Shown one piece after another: positions 43,806 to 55,609 of a stretch of 64,000 bases of DNA. Positions within the stretch are counted from its first letter, which is position 1, and every line of letters starts with the position of its first letter. The DNA is taken from NCBI RefSeq assembly GCF_022965805.1, contig NW_027331260.1, positions 124,001-188,000 on the forward strand, read 5' to 3'. The notes below the pieces were generated by a model. It was not told the DNA's origin and did no database searches. It was given only the letters and a program-made list of their open reading frames with translations. This stretch comes from Primulina eburnea (Eukaryota; Streptophyta; Magnoliopsida; Lamiales; Gesneriaceae). A program made the translations under genes and the position numbers.

Positions 43806-45468
43806 TGTGGGGACCCGGACGCTAATCATACTCTTAATCATCATTAGGACAATTTAATCAATTATAATAAACAGGGTCTAAATTTTTTTTTTTTAAATGC
43901 GGAACGTAATGGAAATCATACTAATATACATATCAGTATAAAATAAAGTACAAGTCCTGTACAGCATATATTCAATACAGACTAAGGTTCAACAACTAGC
44001 TATCAAGTGTTCAAACCCTATCTACAGCAACATCAAAGTCCGTGGTCTCCACTCTAATCATGATCTCTCGTCATCTCCTCGACCCTGATCCTGTCCCACC
44101 TGTTTTCATCACACATACAAACACGACAACAGCAGGGTAATTCCGGTGAGAATATAATCCCAGTATAAATCAATGAACATGCAATTATATAATCAATATA
44201 AAGCATGAAACAGATATCAGATATATATCAAAATCTGAAACATAATTAATATAAAACTTTCATTCATACTCATGACTCCACGACTCATACTAGACTCAAT
44301 CCTAGTCTAGGGATCTCGGTTTCCAGACGTTGGTATTCTTATATCGACCAACAGTAATAGAAGAAACTCTGATTCTATCCACGTCGATATAACCAAACAT
44401 CCAGTGTCTTGACCTATCCGTCACAGACTGTGGCACTATCGCCAATACACTATCTTGTGACATCGTGCAATGTGACCGTGGCGATCCCACCACTATCAGG
44501 CACTTCTGTCACAAGATCACTCATCTAATACATGCTTCCTATACATCAATAGAACAGCATATCAAATCAAATCAATGCATATAACAACAATAAGTATGTG
44601 ATTTAGGGAAACTCAAGTATATCCTACTTGAGTCGATCTCCCGATTCCACATTGACTTGCACATTTCGTTTGTAGTCTCGGTCTGAAGCGATATCAATTC
44701 TGTACTCAAGACTGTCTCTGTAAATCTGAAACGACATATCGAGAATCATACCATCACTATTCCATTCTCAATTCAACACTGAATCTGATTAATCTAGATT
44801 TAATTCAAATCATGGCATAACGGCACAATCTCAGTATCCCCATCAATACCATATCAACAGACATCAATTACAAATCATAACTCATATCCGATACAATTTG
44901 TAATTCATTCACAATCCAAATCTATCTGATTTCAAATCATTATAATCACAAAATCGTAACAATTCCATAATCAACCTGCTTCTCAATCTGACTTCGATTC
45001 TACGATGTCTAACATGCCAAGAACATCATATATGAATCCTATTCAATTCCAGCACTATCATAATTTCAAGACATGTCAAAACATAATAAAACTTACGTCC
45101 AGTTGTAGCCTGCGTTGATAGGAACGCAGTACTGAAGTCGGATTCAAAATCGAACGGGCGGATCTTTCGTGAATTAAGTTCTAAGATCACCGAATTAAAT
45201 TTTCTCCGGAGCTTCCTCGGTATCCCCATCAATACCATATGTGCGAGGCCTTTGTTCATTTTGCCCAACTCGCGCATATGCACGAGGTTCTCTGGACATC
45301 TCACGCATATGCGCCCGGCTGGGTCGCGCATATGCGCGAGAGCTCATCCTCGCACATAAATCTTTTCATGCTGAATTCAAACCGTGTCCCGATTAATCCT
45401 CTCATAATCACCTCAATTAATTAACAAATCATTTCAGATTAATAACGTAGCAAATTCTGGGCATTACA
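43806..45468 (-). mobile_element. Element G 3' LTR (1.66 kb), internally shortened
   Basis: Minus-strand LTR from TGTAATGCCCAGAATTTG (45468) to GCGTCCGGGTCCCCACA (43806). About 170 bp shorter than the 5' LTR because most of the U3 array is missing and a 20-bp filler is present (45221-45240). Flanked on its outer side by ATAAC (43801-43805). The hairpin (44132-44100) has two changes in one arm. Confidence 0.93.
45236..45340 (-). repeat. Contracted U3 array in G 3' LTR (GCGCATATGCGC units)
   Basis: About four copies of the CGCGCATATGCGCGAG-type unit, against nine or ten in the 5' LTR (51687-51930). Confidence 0.85.
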
Positions 45469-45484
45469 TTTCTCCCCCCCTAAG
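45469..45484 (-). other. Element G polypurine tract
   Basis: CTTAGGGGGGGAGAAA on the minus strand, directly before the 3' LTR start. Confidence 0.9.
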
Positions 45485-45565
45485 ATATGATTTCGTACTC
45501 AAAATCATAGGCAATTAATCATATCAATAAGAAGGAATGTAATAGAAACTGAATAGAAACTTACT

Positions 45566-48500
45566 TTAGTGAAACAATGCCGGGAATTCCTGTCTCATGT
45601 CTGATTCAGTCGCCCAGGTGGCTTCTTCAATGTCATGACGAGTCTATTGAACTTTCACCAGCGGAATTGTCTTTATTCTGAGATGTTTTTCTTTACGATC
45701 GATAATTTGAATCGGTTTCTCGATATAACTCAGAGATTCATCAAGTTCTGCCTCGTCTGGCTGAATAATGTGAGAATCATCAGGGAGATACTTCCGCAGC
45801 ATAGATACATGAAAGACGTCATGTATTCCCGATAATGAAGGCGGCAAGGCGAGTCGATAGGCACGATCTCCTATCTTCACGAGAATCTCATACGGACCAA
45901 CGTATCGTGGATACAACTTTCCTTTCTTGCCAAATCTGACAACTCCTCGGAAAGGTGAAATATTCAAGAATACTAGATCTCCAGTCTCAAATACCAACGG
46001 TCTTCGTCTAATGTTGGCATATTTGGCATGTCAAACCTGAGATGCCTTCATTTTCTTCTGAATCAGCTTCACTTTTTCAGTCATATCTCTGATCATATCA
46101 GGTCCAGTCTCCGAAACTTCAGAGATATCATCCCAATAAAGAGGGGATCGACACTTCTTTCCGTACAACGCTTCAAAAGGTGCCATCTTAATACTCGTTT
46201 GATAGCTATTGTTGTACGAAAACTCATAGAGAGGCAATGCATCTTGCCAATTAGTGCTAAAATCAAGCACTACAGCTCTCAGCATATCTTCTAATGTCTG
46301 AATCGTCCGTTTTAACTGTCCATCAGTCTGAGGGTGATATGCGGTACTTAGATGTACTTCGTACCAACCGAGGATCACGGTCTGAAACAACCGACTTCGG
46401 CACTCCGTGCAATCTAATCACTTCTTTGACGTAAATATCGGCCATCAGATCATATCGGTACGTCATCTTGTATGGAATGAAACATGCCGATTTTGGCCAA
46501 TCGATCAATCACAACCCAAATCGCATCACAACCTCGGGAGGACCTCGGTAACTGTGTCACAAAATCCATGGAAATGTGATCCCATTTCCATTCAGGAATA
46601 GATAAACTCTGTAACAATCCTCCTGGTTTCTTTCTTTCCGCTTTCACCTGTTGGCAATTCAGACATCTGGAAACAAATTCAGCAATGTCAGTCTTCATTT
46701 GTTTCCACCAAAATTGTGTCTTCAAATCATTGTACATCTTTCTGCCACCAGGATGAATACTGAATCGACTACTGTGCGCTTCAATATCTGTTGTCTCAAC
46801 TCTGAAACATTTGGCACAACTAGACGATTATTCACATACAGTACACTGTTACGTACCTGATACTCTGATCGATGTCCTGCTCTGACCATCGCAATCAAAT
46901 TCTGTGCATTCTGATCAACTCTCTGAGCCGCTTTAATTTTCAAAATCAGCTCTGGCTGACGATCTGTTTCAAAAGCTAATCCAGAAAAACAGCAGTCTTC
47001 AATTAAATTGGAAACACCCATAGTCGATAAGGACAAAGAACATACCTTTTGACTCAGTGCATCAGCTGCTGCATTCGACTTTCCTGGATAGTACTTGATT
47101 TCACAATCGAAATCCTTCAGTAAATCAAGCCATCTTCTCTGTCTCATATTCATCTCTCATTGTGAAAACATATACTTCAGACTCTTATGATCAGAATAAA
47201 TCCCAAACTTTTCCCCATAAAGATAATGTCGTCATATCTTCAATGCAAAGACGATGGCTGTCAATTCAAGATCATGAATTGGATAACGAGTCTCATGGGG
47301 TTTCAGTTGTCTCGAGGCATAAGCAATCACATGCCCTCGTTGCATCAAGACACAACCCAATCCGCGATGAGATGCATCGCAATAAACAACAAAGTCGCCA
47401 GTACCTGAGGGAATAGTCAACACCGGAGCACTGGTCAACCTCTTGTTCAGTTCCAGAACACTGGATTCACAGTCTTCTGACCAAACAAACAGTGCATTTT
47501 TCTGAGTCAACTGTGTAATTGGCTTGGCAATGCTGGAGAAATCTTTGATAAATCGACGGTAGTATCCTGCCAAACCCATAAAACTTTGAATCTCGGGTAC
47601 AGATGTCGGTCTCGACCACGAAATCACGGCTTCAACCTTACTGTGATCCACTGATATACCGTCTCCGGATATAATATGCCCAGAAATACCACCTGTCTCA
47701 GTCAAAACTCGCATTTTGACAGTTTGGCATACAATTTCTCAGCTCTCAATATTTTCAACATAGTTCTCAGATGTTCTGCATGCTCAATCATATTCTTAGA
47801 ATAAATCAGAATGTCATCAATGAATATGATTACAAACTCATCAAGATATCTTTGAAAGAAACGGTTCATCAAACCCATGAATACAGCCGGTGCATTCGTC
47901 AAACCAAACGGCATGACAATAAATTCATAGTGTCCATACCTGGTTCTGAAGGCTGTCTTTGAGATATCAGAATCCTTGACTCTCAGTTGATGGTATCCAG
48001 ATCTTAGATCGATCTTGAAATACACAGATGAATCCTGCAACTGATCAAACAAATCATCAATGGAGGCAAGGGATATTTATTCTTTACCGTTGCTTTGTTC
48101 AGTTACCGGTAGTCAATACAGAGTCTCATCGAACCGTCTTTCTTCCTCACGAACAGTACTGGAGCACCCCAAGGGGACACACTCGGTCTGATATACCCCT
48201 TGGCCAATAAATCCTCCAACTGTTCTTTCAACTCTTTCAACTCAATTGGTGCCATTCGGTATGGAGCTCTAGATATCGGAACTGTACCTGACATCAACTC
48301 AATGCTGAAGTCTATCTCTCGAATCGGAGGCAAACCAGGAATCTCATCTGGAAAGACATCAGCAAACTCACATACCACTGGCAAGTCCGCCAATGATGGA
48401 CTCGATTTCAGTAAATCCACTGAATAAACAAGGAACCCATCCGCTCTTTTCTGCAATAATCGAGTCATATTCATCGCAGATATCAAAGGAATTCTAGCTC

Positions 48501-49974
48501 GAGAACCCTTACCATAAAATTTCCACTCCTCAGCCATCTCAGGTCTGAATCGAACAATCTTGTGGAAACAATCGACTGTAGCCCTATACTTGGTCAACAT
48601 ATCGATACCGATAATACAATCAAAGTCAGATATCCCAAGCACAATACAGTTTAACTCAATCTCATGCCCATCATACTGCAGTATACAAGATCTAACAGAC
48701 TTCACTGAGATCAAACCTGTCCCCAACGGAGAAGAGATAGACACTACCGCAGACAATGACTCAATAGGCAATGCATGACTCAATGCAAATCGCTCAGATA
48801 TAAATGTATGTGATGAATCAGTGTCTATCAATACATATGCAGGATAACCAGAAATAAAGAAATTACCTGCAACAAAATCGTCAGGTGCATCCTGAGCCTG
48901 CTCCTCAGTCAAAGCGAACACTCTGGCCTGTTGTCTCGGAGGCTGGCTCAACGTCTGGCTTCCTCCTGGCCTCTGCTGTGACTGAGTAGACGGTGCTGGC
49001 TGGAAAGAATGAACAGCAGATGGTCGTCTTCCTGTCTGAGCCACTGATCCGGATGACTCTGCTGCCTGGGATCCCTGAGCACCACTCTGTGGACATACTC
49101 GGGCAAAATGTCCCTGCTGTCTACAAATACGACAGCTGCCAAACACTCTTCGGCACTGCTCTGTGGAATGCTTCCCTCCACAGGTGATGCAATAGGGTCC
49201 TGTAGAGCTCTGGCTCTGTCGAGGACTCCCAGAGCTAGAAGAACTGCTTCCTGACTTCTTGAATTGGTTTCCTCTAGCTTTCAAGAAATCCTTCTTTCCA
49301 CTACCACCGCCACTCTCGAATCAAGGAGTTGGTTTTTCTGATCTCGGTGCTGGAGGCACAAACGAAGCTCCTCTCTGTCTCATCAGACCTGCTTCGGCTC
49401 CCTTAGCTCGGTTCAAGGCATCGGTGAAATTGTTTGGCCTCCTGGTATTCACCAAGGTAAAGATTTCAGAATTTAGGCCATTTATGAACTGATCCGCAAC
49501 GGCCTCATCATTTTCAACCACATGTGGAGAAAACCGCAACAAGGTCGAGAACTTGGCCACATATTCCTCAATGTTTAGCTGGCCCTGTCTCAAATTAGCA
49601 AATTCGGCCCCCTTGTCCTTCCTGTACGACACTGGAAAGAACCTCTGATAAAATTCAGTTCTAAACACATTTCAGGTAATAGTCGTAACTCGATGCTCTA
49701 ATGCCTTCTTCGTGGTAATCCACCAGTTCTTTGCAATATCGTGCAACTGGTGTCATATTAGTTTCACCCTCCGCTCATCAGTATAGTCCAGGGACTCAAA
49801 TAGCATCTCGATATCGTCTAGCCAACTCTCACAATCCACTACTGTCTCGGTACCTTTCCGAGTCGGTGGATGAAATGACTGAAATTTTTTTAACAATGTC
49901 TCCATTGGAGTGGCTGTAACGTCCATTGGAGGATTCGAAGTGCTACCCTGTTCTGGTACTCTTCTTGGAGGCAT
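45566..49974 (-). pseudogene. Element G gag-pol (Tekay-like Ty3/gypsy), broken
   Basis: Minus-strand Gag-Pol starting MPPRR at 49974. Gag core (CESWLDDIEMLFESL), CCHC knuckle ([14 protein letters not shown], about 49140-49100), protease where the expected DTGASHTF reads [12 protein letters not shown] (DTG changed to DTD, which would inactivate it), RT (CIDYR, then [15 protein letters not shown] near 47830), RNase H ([15 protein letters not shown]), integrase (CLNCQQVKAE; AIWVVIDRL; TAYHPQTDGQLKRTIQ) and the tail KEKHLRIKTIPLVKVQ. Stops occur after KLI (49750), before NVFR, before FESGG (49320), after CIDYR (48103) and inside KCEF-L. Single-base deletions occur near 48062 and 47690. Many stops fit CGA-to-TGA or TGG-to-TGA. 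Confidence 0.94.
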
Positions 49975-50209
49975 ATAATCAAATGGATTAGTAACCCAAA
50001 TACAATAATTCTGTTTCAATCCTCCTCCGATCAACTTACTGCTGATCCAGAATCGGTGCTGATTCATTCTCAATAAAACATATTACCATATCAAATCAGA
50101 TAAGCAAGTAACATGTATTAATGTAGTAAGATATGCTAGCATTCAAAAGCAGGAAATAAAACACATTCTACCCCGCTTACTAGCTTCTATCTCAATATAA
50201 AGGATCATC

Positions 50210-50221
50210 GCTCTGATACCA
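50210..50221 (-). other. Element G primer binding site
   Basis: TGGTATCAGAGC on the minus strand, five bases from the LTR end at 50227. Confidence 0.95.
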
Positions 50222-50226
50222 CCTGT

Positions 50227-52058
50227 TGTGGGGACCCGGACGCTAATCATACTCTTAATCATCATTAGGACAATTTAATCAATTATAATAAACATGGTCT
50301 AATTTTTTTTTTAAAATGCGGAACGTAATGGAAATCATACTAATATACATATCAGTATAAAATAAAGTACAAGTCCTGTACAGCATACATTCAATACAGA
50401 CTAAGGTTCAACAACTAGCTATCAAGTGTTCAAACCCTATCTACAGCAACATCAAAGTTCGTGGTCTCCACTCTAATCATGATCTCTCGTCATCTCCTCG
50501 ACCCTGATCCTGTCCCACCCGTTGTCATGCACACATACAAACACGACAACAGTCGGGTAATTCCGGTGAGAATATAATCCCAGTATAAATCAATGAACAT
50601 GCAATTATATAATCAATATAAAGCATGAAACAGATATCAGATATATATCAAAATCTGAAACATAATTAATATAAAACTTTCATTCATACTCATGACTCCA
50701 CGACTCATACTAGACTCAATCCTAGTCTAGGGATCTCGGTTTCCAGACGTTGGTATTCTTATATCGACCAACAGTAATAGAAGAAACTCTGATTCTATCC
50801 ACGTCGATATAACCAAACATCCAGTGTCTTGACCTATCCGTCACAGACTGTGGCACTATCGCCAATACACTATCTTGTGACATCGTGCAATGTGCCCGTG
50901 GCGATCCCACCACTATCAGGCACTTCTGTCACAAGATCACTCATCTAATACATGCTTCCTATACATCAATAGAACAGCATATCAAATCAAATCAATGCAT
51001 ATAACAACAATAAGTATGTGATTTAGGGAAACTCAAGTATATCCTACTTGAGTCGATCTCCCGATTTCACATTGACTTGCACCTTTCATTTGTAGTCTCG
51101 GTCTGAAGCTATATCATTGTTTACTCAAGACTGTCTCTGTAAATCTGAAACGACATATTGAGAATCATACCATCACTATTCCATTCTCAATTCAACACTG
51201 AATCTAATTAATCTAGATTTAATTCAAATCATGGCATAACGGCACAATCTCAGTATCTCCGTCAATACCATATCAACAGACATCAATTACAAAGCATAAC
51301 TCATATCCGATACAATTTGTAATTCATTCACAATCAAAATCTGTCCGATTTCAAATTATTATCATCAGAAAATCATAAAAATTACATAATCAATCTGTTT
51401 CTCAATCTGACTTCGATTCTACGATTTCTAACATGCCAAGAACATCATATATGAATCCTATTCAATTCCAGCACTATCATAATTTCAAGACAAGTCAAAA
51501 CGTAATAAAACTTATGTCCAGTTGTAGCCTGCGTTGATAGGAACGCAGTACTGAAGTCGGATTCAAAATCGAATGGGCGGATCTTTCGTGATTTAAGTTC
51601 TAAGATCACCGAATTAATTTTTCTCCGGAGCTTCCTCGGATTTTATTTTTCTTCAAGCTAGGTGGATCATCCCTTAACGCAACACGTCTCGCGCATATGT
51701 GCGACCCTCCTCGGCACATATGCGCGAGACAGTATGTCTCGGCGTGTTGACGGCACAGGACCTCGCGCATATGTGCGCCCTTACTCTGCGCATATGCGCG
51801 AGGCCTTTGTTCATTTTGCCCAACTCTCGGGTACCCTCGCGCACATGCGCGGATTTATGTCGCGCATCTGCGCGAGGTTCTCTGGACATCTCGCACATAT
51901 GCGCCCGGCTGGGTCGCGCATATGCACGAGAGCTCATCCTCGCACATAAATCTTTTCATGTTGAATTCAAACCGTGCCTCGATTAATCCTCTCATAATCA
52001 CCTCAATTAATTAACAAATCATTTCAGATTAATAACGTAGCAAATTCCGGGCATTACA
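50227..52058 (-). mobile_element. Element G 5' LTR (1.83 kb), target duplication ATAAC
   Basis: Minus-strand LTR from TGTAATGCCCGGAATTTG (52058) to GCGTCCGGGTCCCCACA (50227). ATAAC at 52059-52063 matches 43801-43805, so G is an intact insertion of about 8.25 kb. Contains the U3 array (51930-51687) and the hairpin (50552-50519). Outside the array it differs from the 3' LTR at a few dozen positions by eye, so it is older than C. Confidence 0.94.
51687..51930 (-). repeat. U3 array of GCGCATATGCGC palindromes in G 5' LTR
   Basis: About nine or ten copies of a CTCGCGCATATGCGCGAG-type palindrome with variants, spaced about 20-30 bp. The core is CATATG between GCGC arms. Same location in the LTR as the CCGCGG arrays of A, C and F, but an unrelated motif. 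Confidence 0.88.
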
Positions 52059-52063
52059 ATAAC

Positions 52064-54360
52064 ATAAACCTCAACCTTTTCCTTTTCCTTTTCCTTTTCC
52101 TCATTTCATAACATATATCCTTTCATCATGATCATAAACATTTTTCTTTTTTTTTAAAATTTAGATCGTTAATTGCGACTTTCCTCATTATCAAAAGGTC
52201 GATGGATCCATCTACATGTAACCATTGTACTGGACGGCGGGGACATCAGCGAAACTCTCTCGTCAACTGAGCCTTTGCCTATCCTAATCGAATGGAAGTA
52301 CGATCGTCGGGCTCCCTCTGGAGCCTTCTCCCACAAATGGGCTACCTTTGGGGCCTTTTCCCTCACGATATCCCCATTCTTATCCACATATCCTCGTATC
52401 CTCAATAATCACAATTACTTCACTTCCTTCAACGTTGTACATTTTCATCAGTTTATAAAAGTCATGCATTTAGTATCCTTTTTCCTTTAAAAACAAGCAT
52501 GCAACATATCATTTTTCCTTTATCGTTCATCATAAATTCCAACATTGAATCATAAAATTCCATAAACCTTTAACATAACCCTTTTTGCATATAAAAATCC
52601 TTAACCATTTAAAAATAATCATAGTAGCATATAAAACAGCATTCAGAGCGCTGTTGTGGCATTTACTAATTTTCAGGTGTAAAATTACCGTTTTACCCTT
52701 TTTTGATTTTTTCTTAATTTTATTGACTCTAACATGTCCCAAATAATTATTTAGGCTTAAATTAATTTTTTCATAATTTTATTTAGCTTTATTACAAGTT
52801 TTTTTAATTAATCATTAATTATTCGTTTTTAATGCGTTTTAATCCCGAATAATTTCAAACTTTAAATTAAAATTCCTAAATTTAAAACTTAGACTTTTAA
52901 TAATTATTTGGCCCTCGTGAACCATTTCTCCACCCTCGTGAGCCATGTTTCAATTATTTTTAACAAAGAAAATCCTAATCCCCTTGAACCCTTCACCCTC
53001 GAGCCATCTTGCTAATCATCGAGCCAAGCTCGAGCCGCCCTGAGCCAACACCAAGCCAACCCTTCCCTAGACCCTACTGGACCATAAGAACCAAAGGAAC
53101 ATGTCCCTAAGTTACAAAATGAATCTCCCCACCCTGCACAAGCATGGCCGAGAACTCCTCAAGTTAGAGGACTCGAAGTTTGTGCGCCTATGACTAAACC
53201 AACGAGCCCAGCCCCTGAACCAGCCTCTCAATCATCCTCCTAGGACCCAAGCCCAGCCCCTGAACCAGCCTCTCAATCACCCTCCTCGGACCCTAACCCA
53301 TTGACCTAGCCCAACCAAAACCCTCTGGTCGTGCCCCTTAGTCCCTTGCGCGCTTGCTGATATGAAGCACACAAGTTCTGCCCGCTTGGGTTGGAATCCT
53401 AGCTTTCTAGGACTCCTTCCCAGCCCTGGTGGTCGAGTCCTAGTATGGCTAGAACTCCTTCCCTGATCCCTCATGTGACTCTAGACTCCCCTGGTCCCAG
53501 CTGTGCCCAGTCGTGCCTCCAAAAGAACTCAACCCGAGCCCTTGTGCACAGCCGCGGATGGTTCCAGCTTGGTTCAATTCTCGTTGCATCGTTTGTGTGC
53601 GTTTTCTAGGGCCCTAACACTTGTATAAAACTCCATTGATCATGTCCTAATCATGGCAGCCTCTAGAACAACATAAAACATGAATTGGAACATAAAATCA
53701 TAGGTTTTCGCAATATTCCGAAATAATCATAAGGACCTCATGCTTTTCATACAAACGTGTTTTTAAAACGATAATACGATGTGATAGAAGAGAAAATGAG
53801 ATGTATAGCGTGCCTTTACGTTTTAAACGATCGATTTATACGTGGACGATGAAGAACGACGACGATGAGGGCCTAGGCTGGAATTCTTTTGAAAGCTTCG
53901 AAATTCCTCTCAAGCTTTGGTGGGTGTATGTCGTGAATTGTGGAGAGATTTTTGGTGAGGAAATTCTCAAAAATGACATGTACCATCAAGGGTTATGGGG
54001 TGGATTTGAATATTATATACTTTTAATTATTCACTAATAAGGCTCAGGCCCATTAAGTAGGTAATTAGTCTCATTAGTGCTTAATTAAAGTTTTAAATAT
54101 AATTTTGTTTAAATAAGTTTGAGAATTTATTAGCCGGGTTGCCAAAACGTTGGTATTTTCTTGAAAAACCAACACCGATAAAATTTACGTCCTGGCGTAT
54201 AAAATCACATCAAAACCCCTAATTTTCAAAAATATGAAAAAACATCAACCGTATTTTAAATAATAAAAAATAATTATATAATAAAAACATTTTCTATTTT
54301 TCAGCTCTCGATCTCCGTTCCTCGATCGCAACTCGAATAATCCTTAAAATACAGTTTTAT
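52064..54360 (-). mobile_element. H-family LTR fragment (J-right)
   Basis: Non-coding LTR sequence of the same family as H. Matches include ACGATCGTCGGGCTCCCTCTG (about 52300), the GAGCCA-rich region (52990-53130) and a cytosine-rich region to 53560, GATCGATTTATACG (53828) and CTCTCGATCTCCGTTCCTCGA (54305). A (CCTTTT)n tract lies at 52075-52105. Both ends are incomplete; the right end dissolves into what looks like dioxygenase intron sequence before 54407. Confidence 0.7.
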
Positions 54361-54406
54361 GCATAACGACAATAAAATCCTATTGATAGTTTGATAATTT
54401 TTTCAG

Positions 54407-54685
54407 CCCATCTCATATGATGAATTCAAAAGTGTCGAGCACATGGTGTTGGCTAGCAGTACAGGACCAAGGATCTCGGTGGCTAGCTTCTTCGGTAGGG
54501 ACTCCATGACGATTATGAAGGTGTATGTTCCGATTGATGAGTTGCTATCGGAAGACAATCCACCAAAATATCGTGGAACCACAGCGTCCGGCTATGCTGA
54601 ATTTGACGAAACTAGGGGCTTGATGGCTCTTCTCATGGCTTTCAGACTTAAGCTCCGTCTGGATTTAAATACTTTATACTTTTAA
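54407..54685 (+). pseudogene. Last exon of a 2-oxoglutarate/Fe(II) dioxygenase (ACC-oxidase-homolog type)
   Basis: TTTTTTCAG (54398-54406) is a good splice acceptor, followed by PISYDEFKSVEHMVLASS, GPRISVASFFGRDSM and IDELLSEDNPPKYRGTTASG. This is the C-terminal exon of plant DOXC enzymes. The H of VEH is the third iron ligand and RIS is the 2-oxoglutarate-binding RxS motif. Family members have an intron exactly here. The expected GLDG motif before the C-terminus appears only one base out of frame (GGGGCTTGATGGC near 54614), so a one-base deletion in the G run is likely. The frame then runs to a stop at 54683 inside MITE-like DNA. The upstream exons are not in the window. Either a decapitated relic or the end of a gene with a huge intron; substrate unknown. 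Confidence 0.85.
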
Positions 54686-54966
54686 AAGTGGTTAAATTGG
54701 CTTTAAAAGTGGTTTTTCAATTAAAAGTTAAGTTATTTTTACGTTTGGATAAATAAAGAAAAAACACTTTTTTTAATTCATAATTATTAGAGAAGCTTTA
54801 GAAAAACTTCAAATTTGAACTTTTTGAAAAGCTCTAACTTCAGCATAATAAGTGCTTTTAAAAATAAATACTAAAAAGCCATCCAAGCACATATCTAATT
54901 ATAAAAGCATTTTTTTCTATATAAAAAAATGTTTTTAATCAAAACATTTACAATCCAAAGGCACCC
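54651..54966. mobile_element. MITE-like element, about 316 bp, candidate TTA duplication
   Basis: AT-rich non-coding segment with imperfect terminal inverted repeats: AGCTCCGTCTGGATT at the left and AATCCAAAGGCACCC at the right. It is flanked by TTA at 54648-54650 and 54967-54969. TTA duplications with termini of this kind are typical of Tourist/PIF-Harbinger MITEs. Its excision would join the dioxygenase frame to a TGA three bases later. The repeats are degenerate, so the class is tentative. Confidence 0.55.
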
Positions 54967-54969
54967 TTA

Positions 54970-55609
54970 GTTGAAGATTAAAGGGAAGGGATGAGACGGG
55001 TGAATTTTATTATTATAATTGAATGAGATATTTCTATTTGATTTAGTCCTGAAATTTTTAAATTTCAACATAATGTAGCAGAAATCATAACTACCAACAA
55101 AAACTGACAGAAGAATCTCGATCTTTAAATTGTTAGTTTGGAAGAAACAGAGATTGGCTTTTCCAACCAAAACTGTAATTCCATTTCGAAACCGCAAAAT
55201 CGAGGCCAACTAAAAGAATCAGGCAGGGACAGATTAAGTGGGTCATTCTTATCTGCAAGCTTTAGCTGTTGTATCAACAGCTTGAAGACAAAGGACCCTA
55301 TTCAAAAGTTACCGGAGTACTCTAAAGGTTACATACAATTCATAAATCTTCTCCAGAGCATCTCATTATCAAATAGTTACCGTTAATATGAATTAAACGT
55401 AAAGCTTCACATAAAGTTAAAAAGGTCCGATTTAATAAGAAACCTGTCGGCAAAAAAGTGCTGTAAAAACATATACCTCCCAAAAGGGCCATAGGCTAGG
55501 TGTCTACTCGGCTAATGAAGGTATTGGAGTGATGCAAAAGATACAATCCTACAAAATCCAATTCATAGGATAATCAGGAAAACATGTTGATGCTAATCGA
55601 TGTGTAGTC
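54970..55609. other. Intergenic region between convergent genes
   Basis: About 640 bp. Includes the probable 3' UTR of the minus-strand gene next to 55609. No protein, RNA gene or repeat recognised. Confidence 0.6.

Noticed and set aside
53277..53474. Possible host gene in the cytosine-rich region of J-right
   Set aside because: Aligns in position and composition with the non-coding part of solo LTR H.
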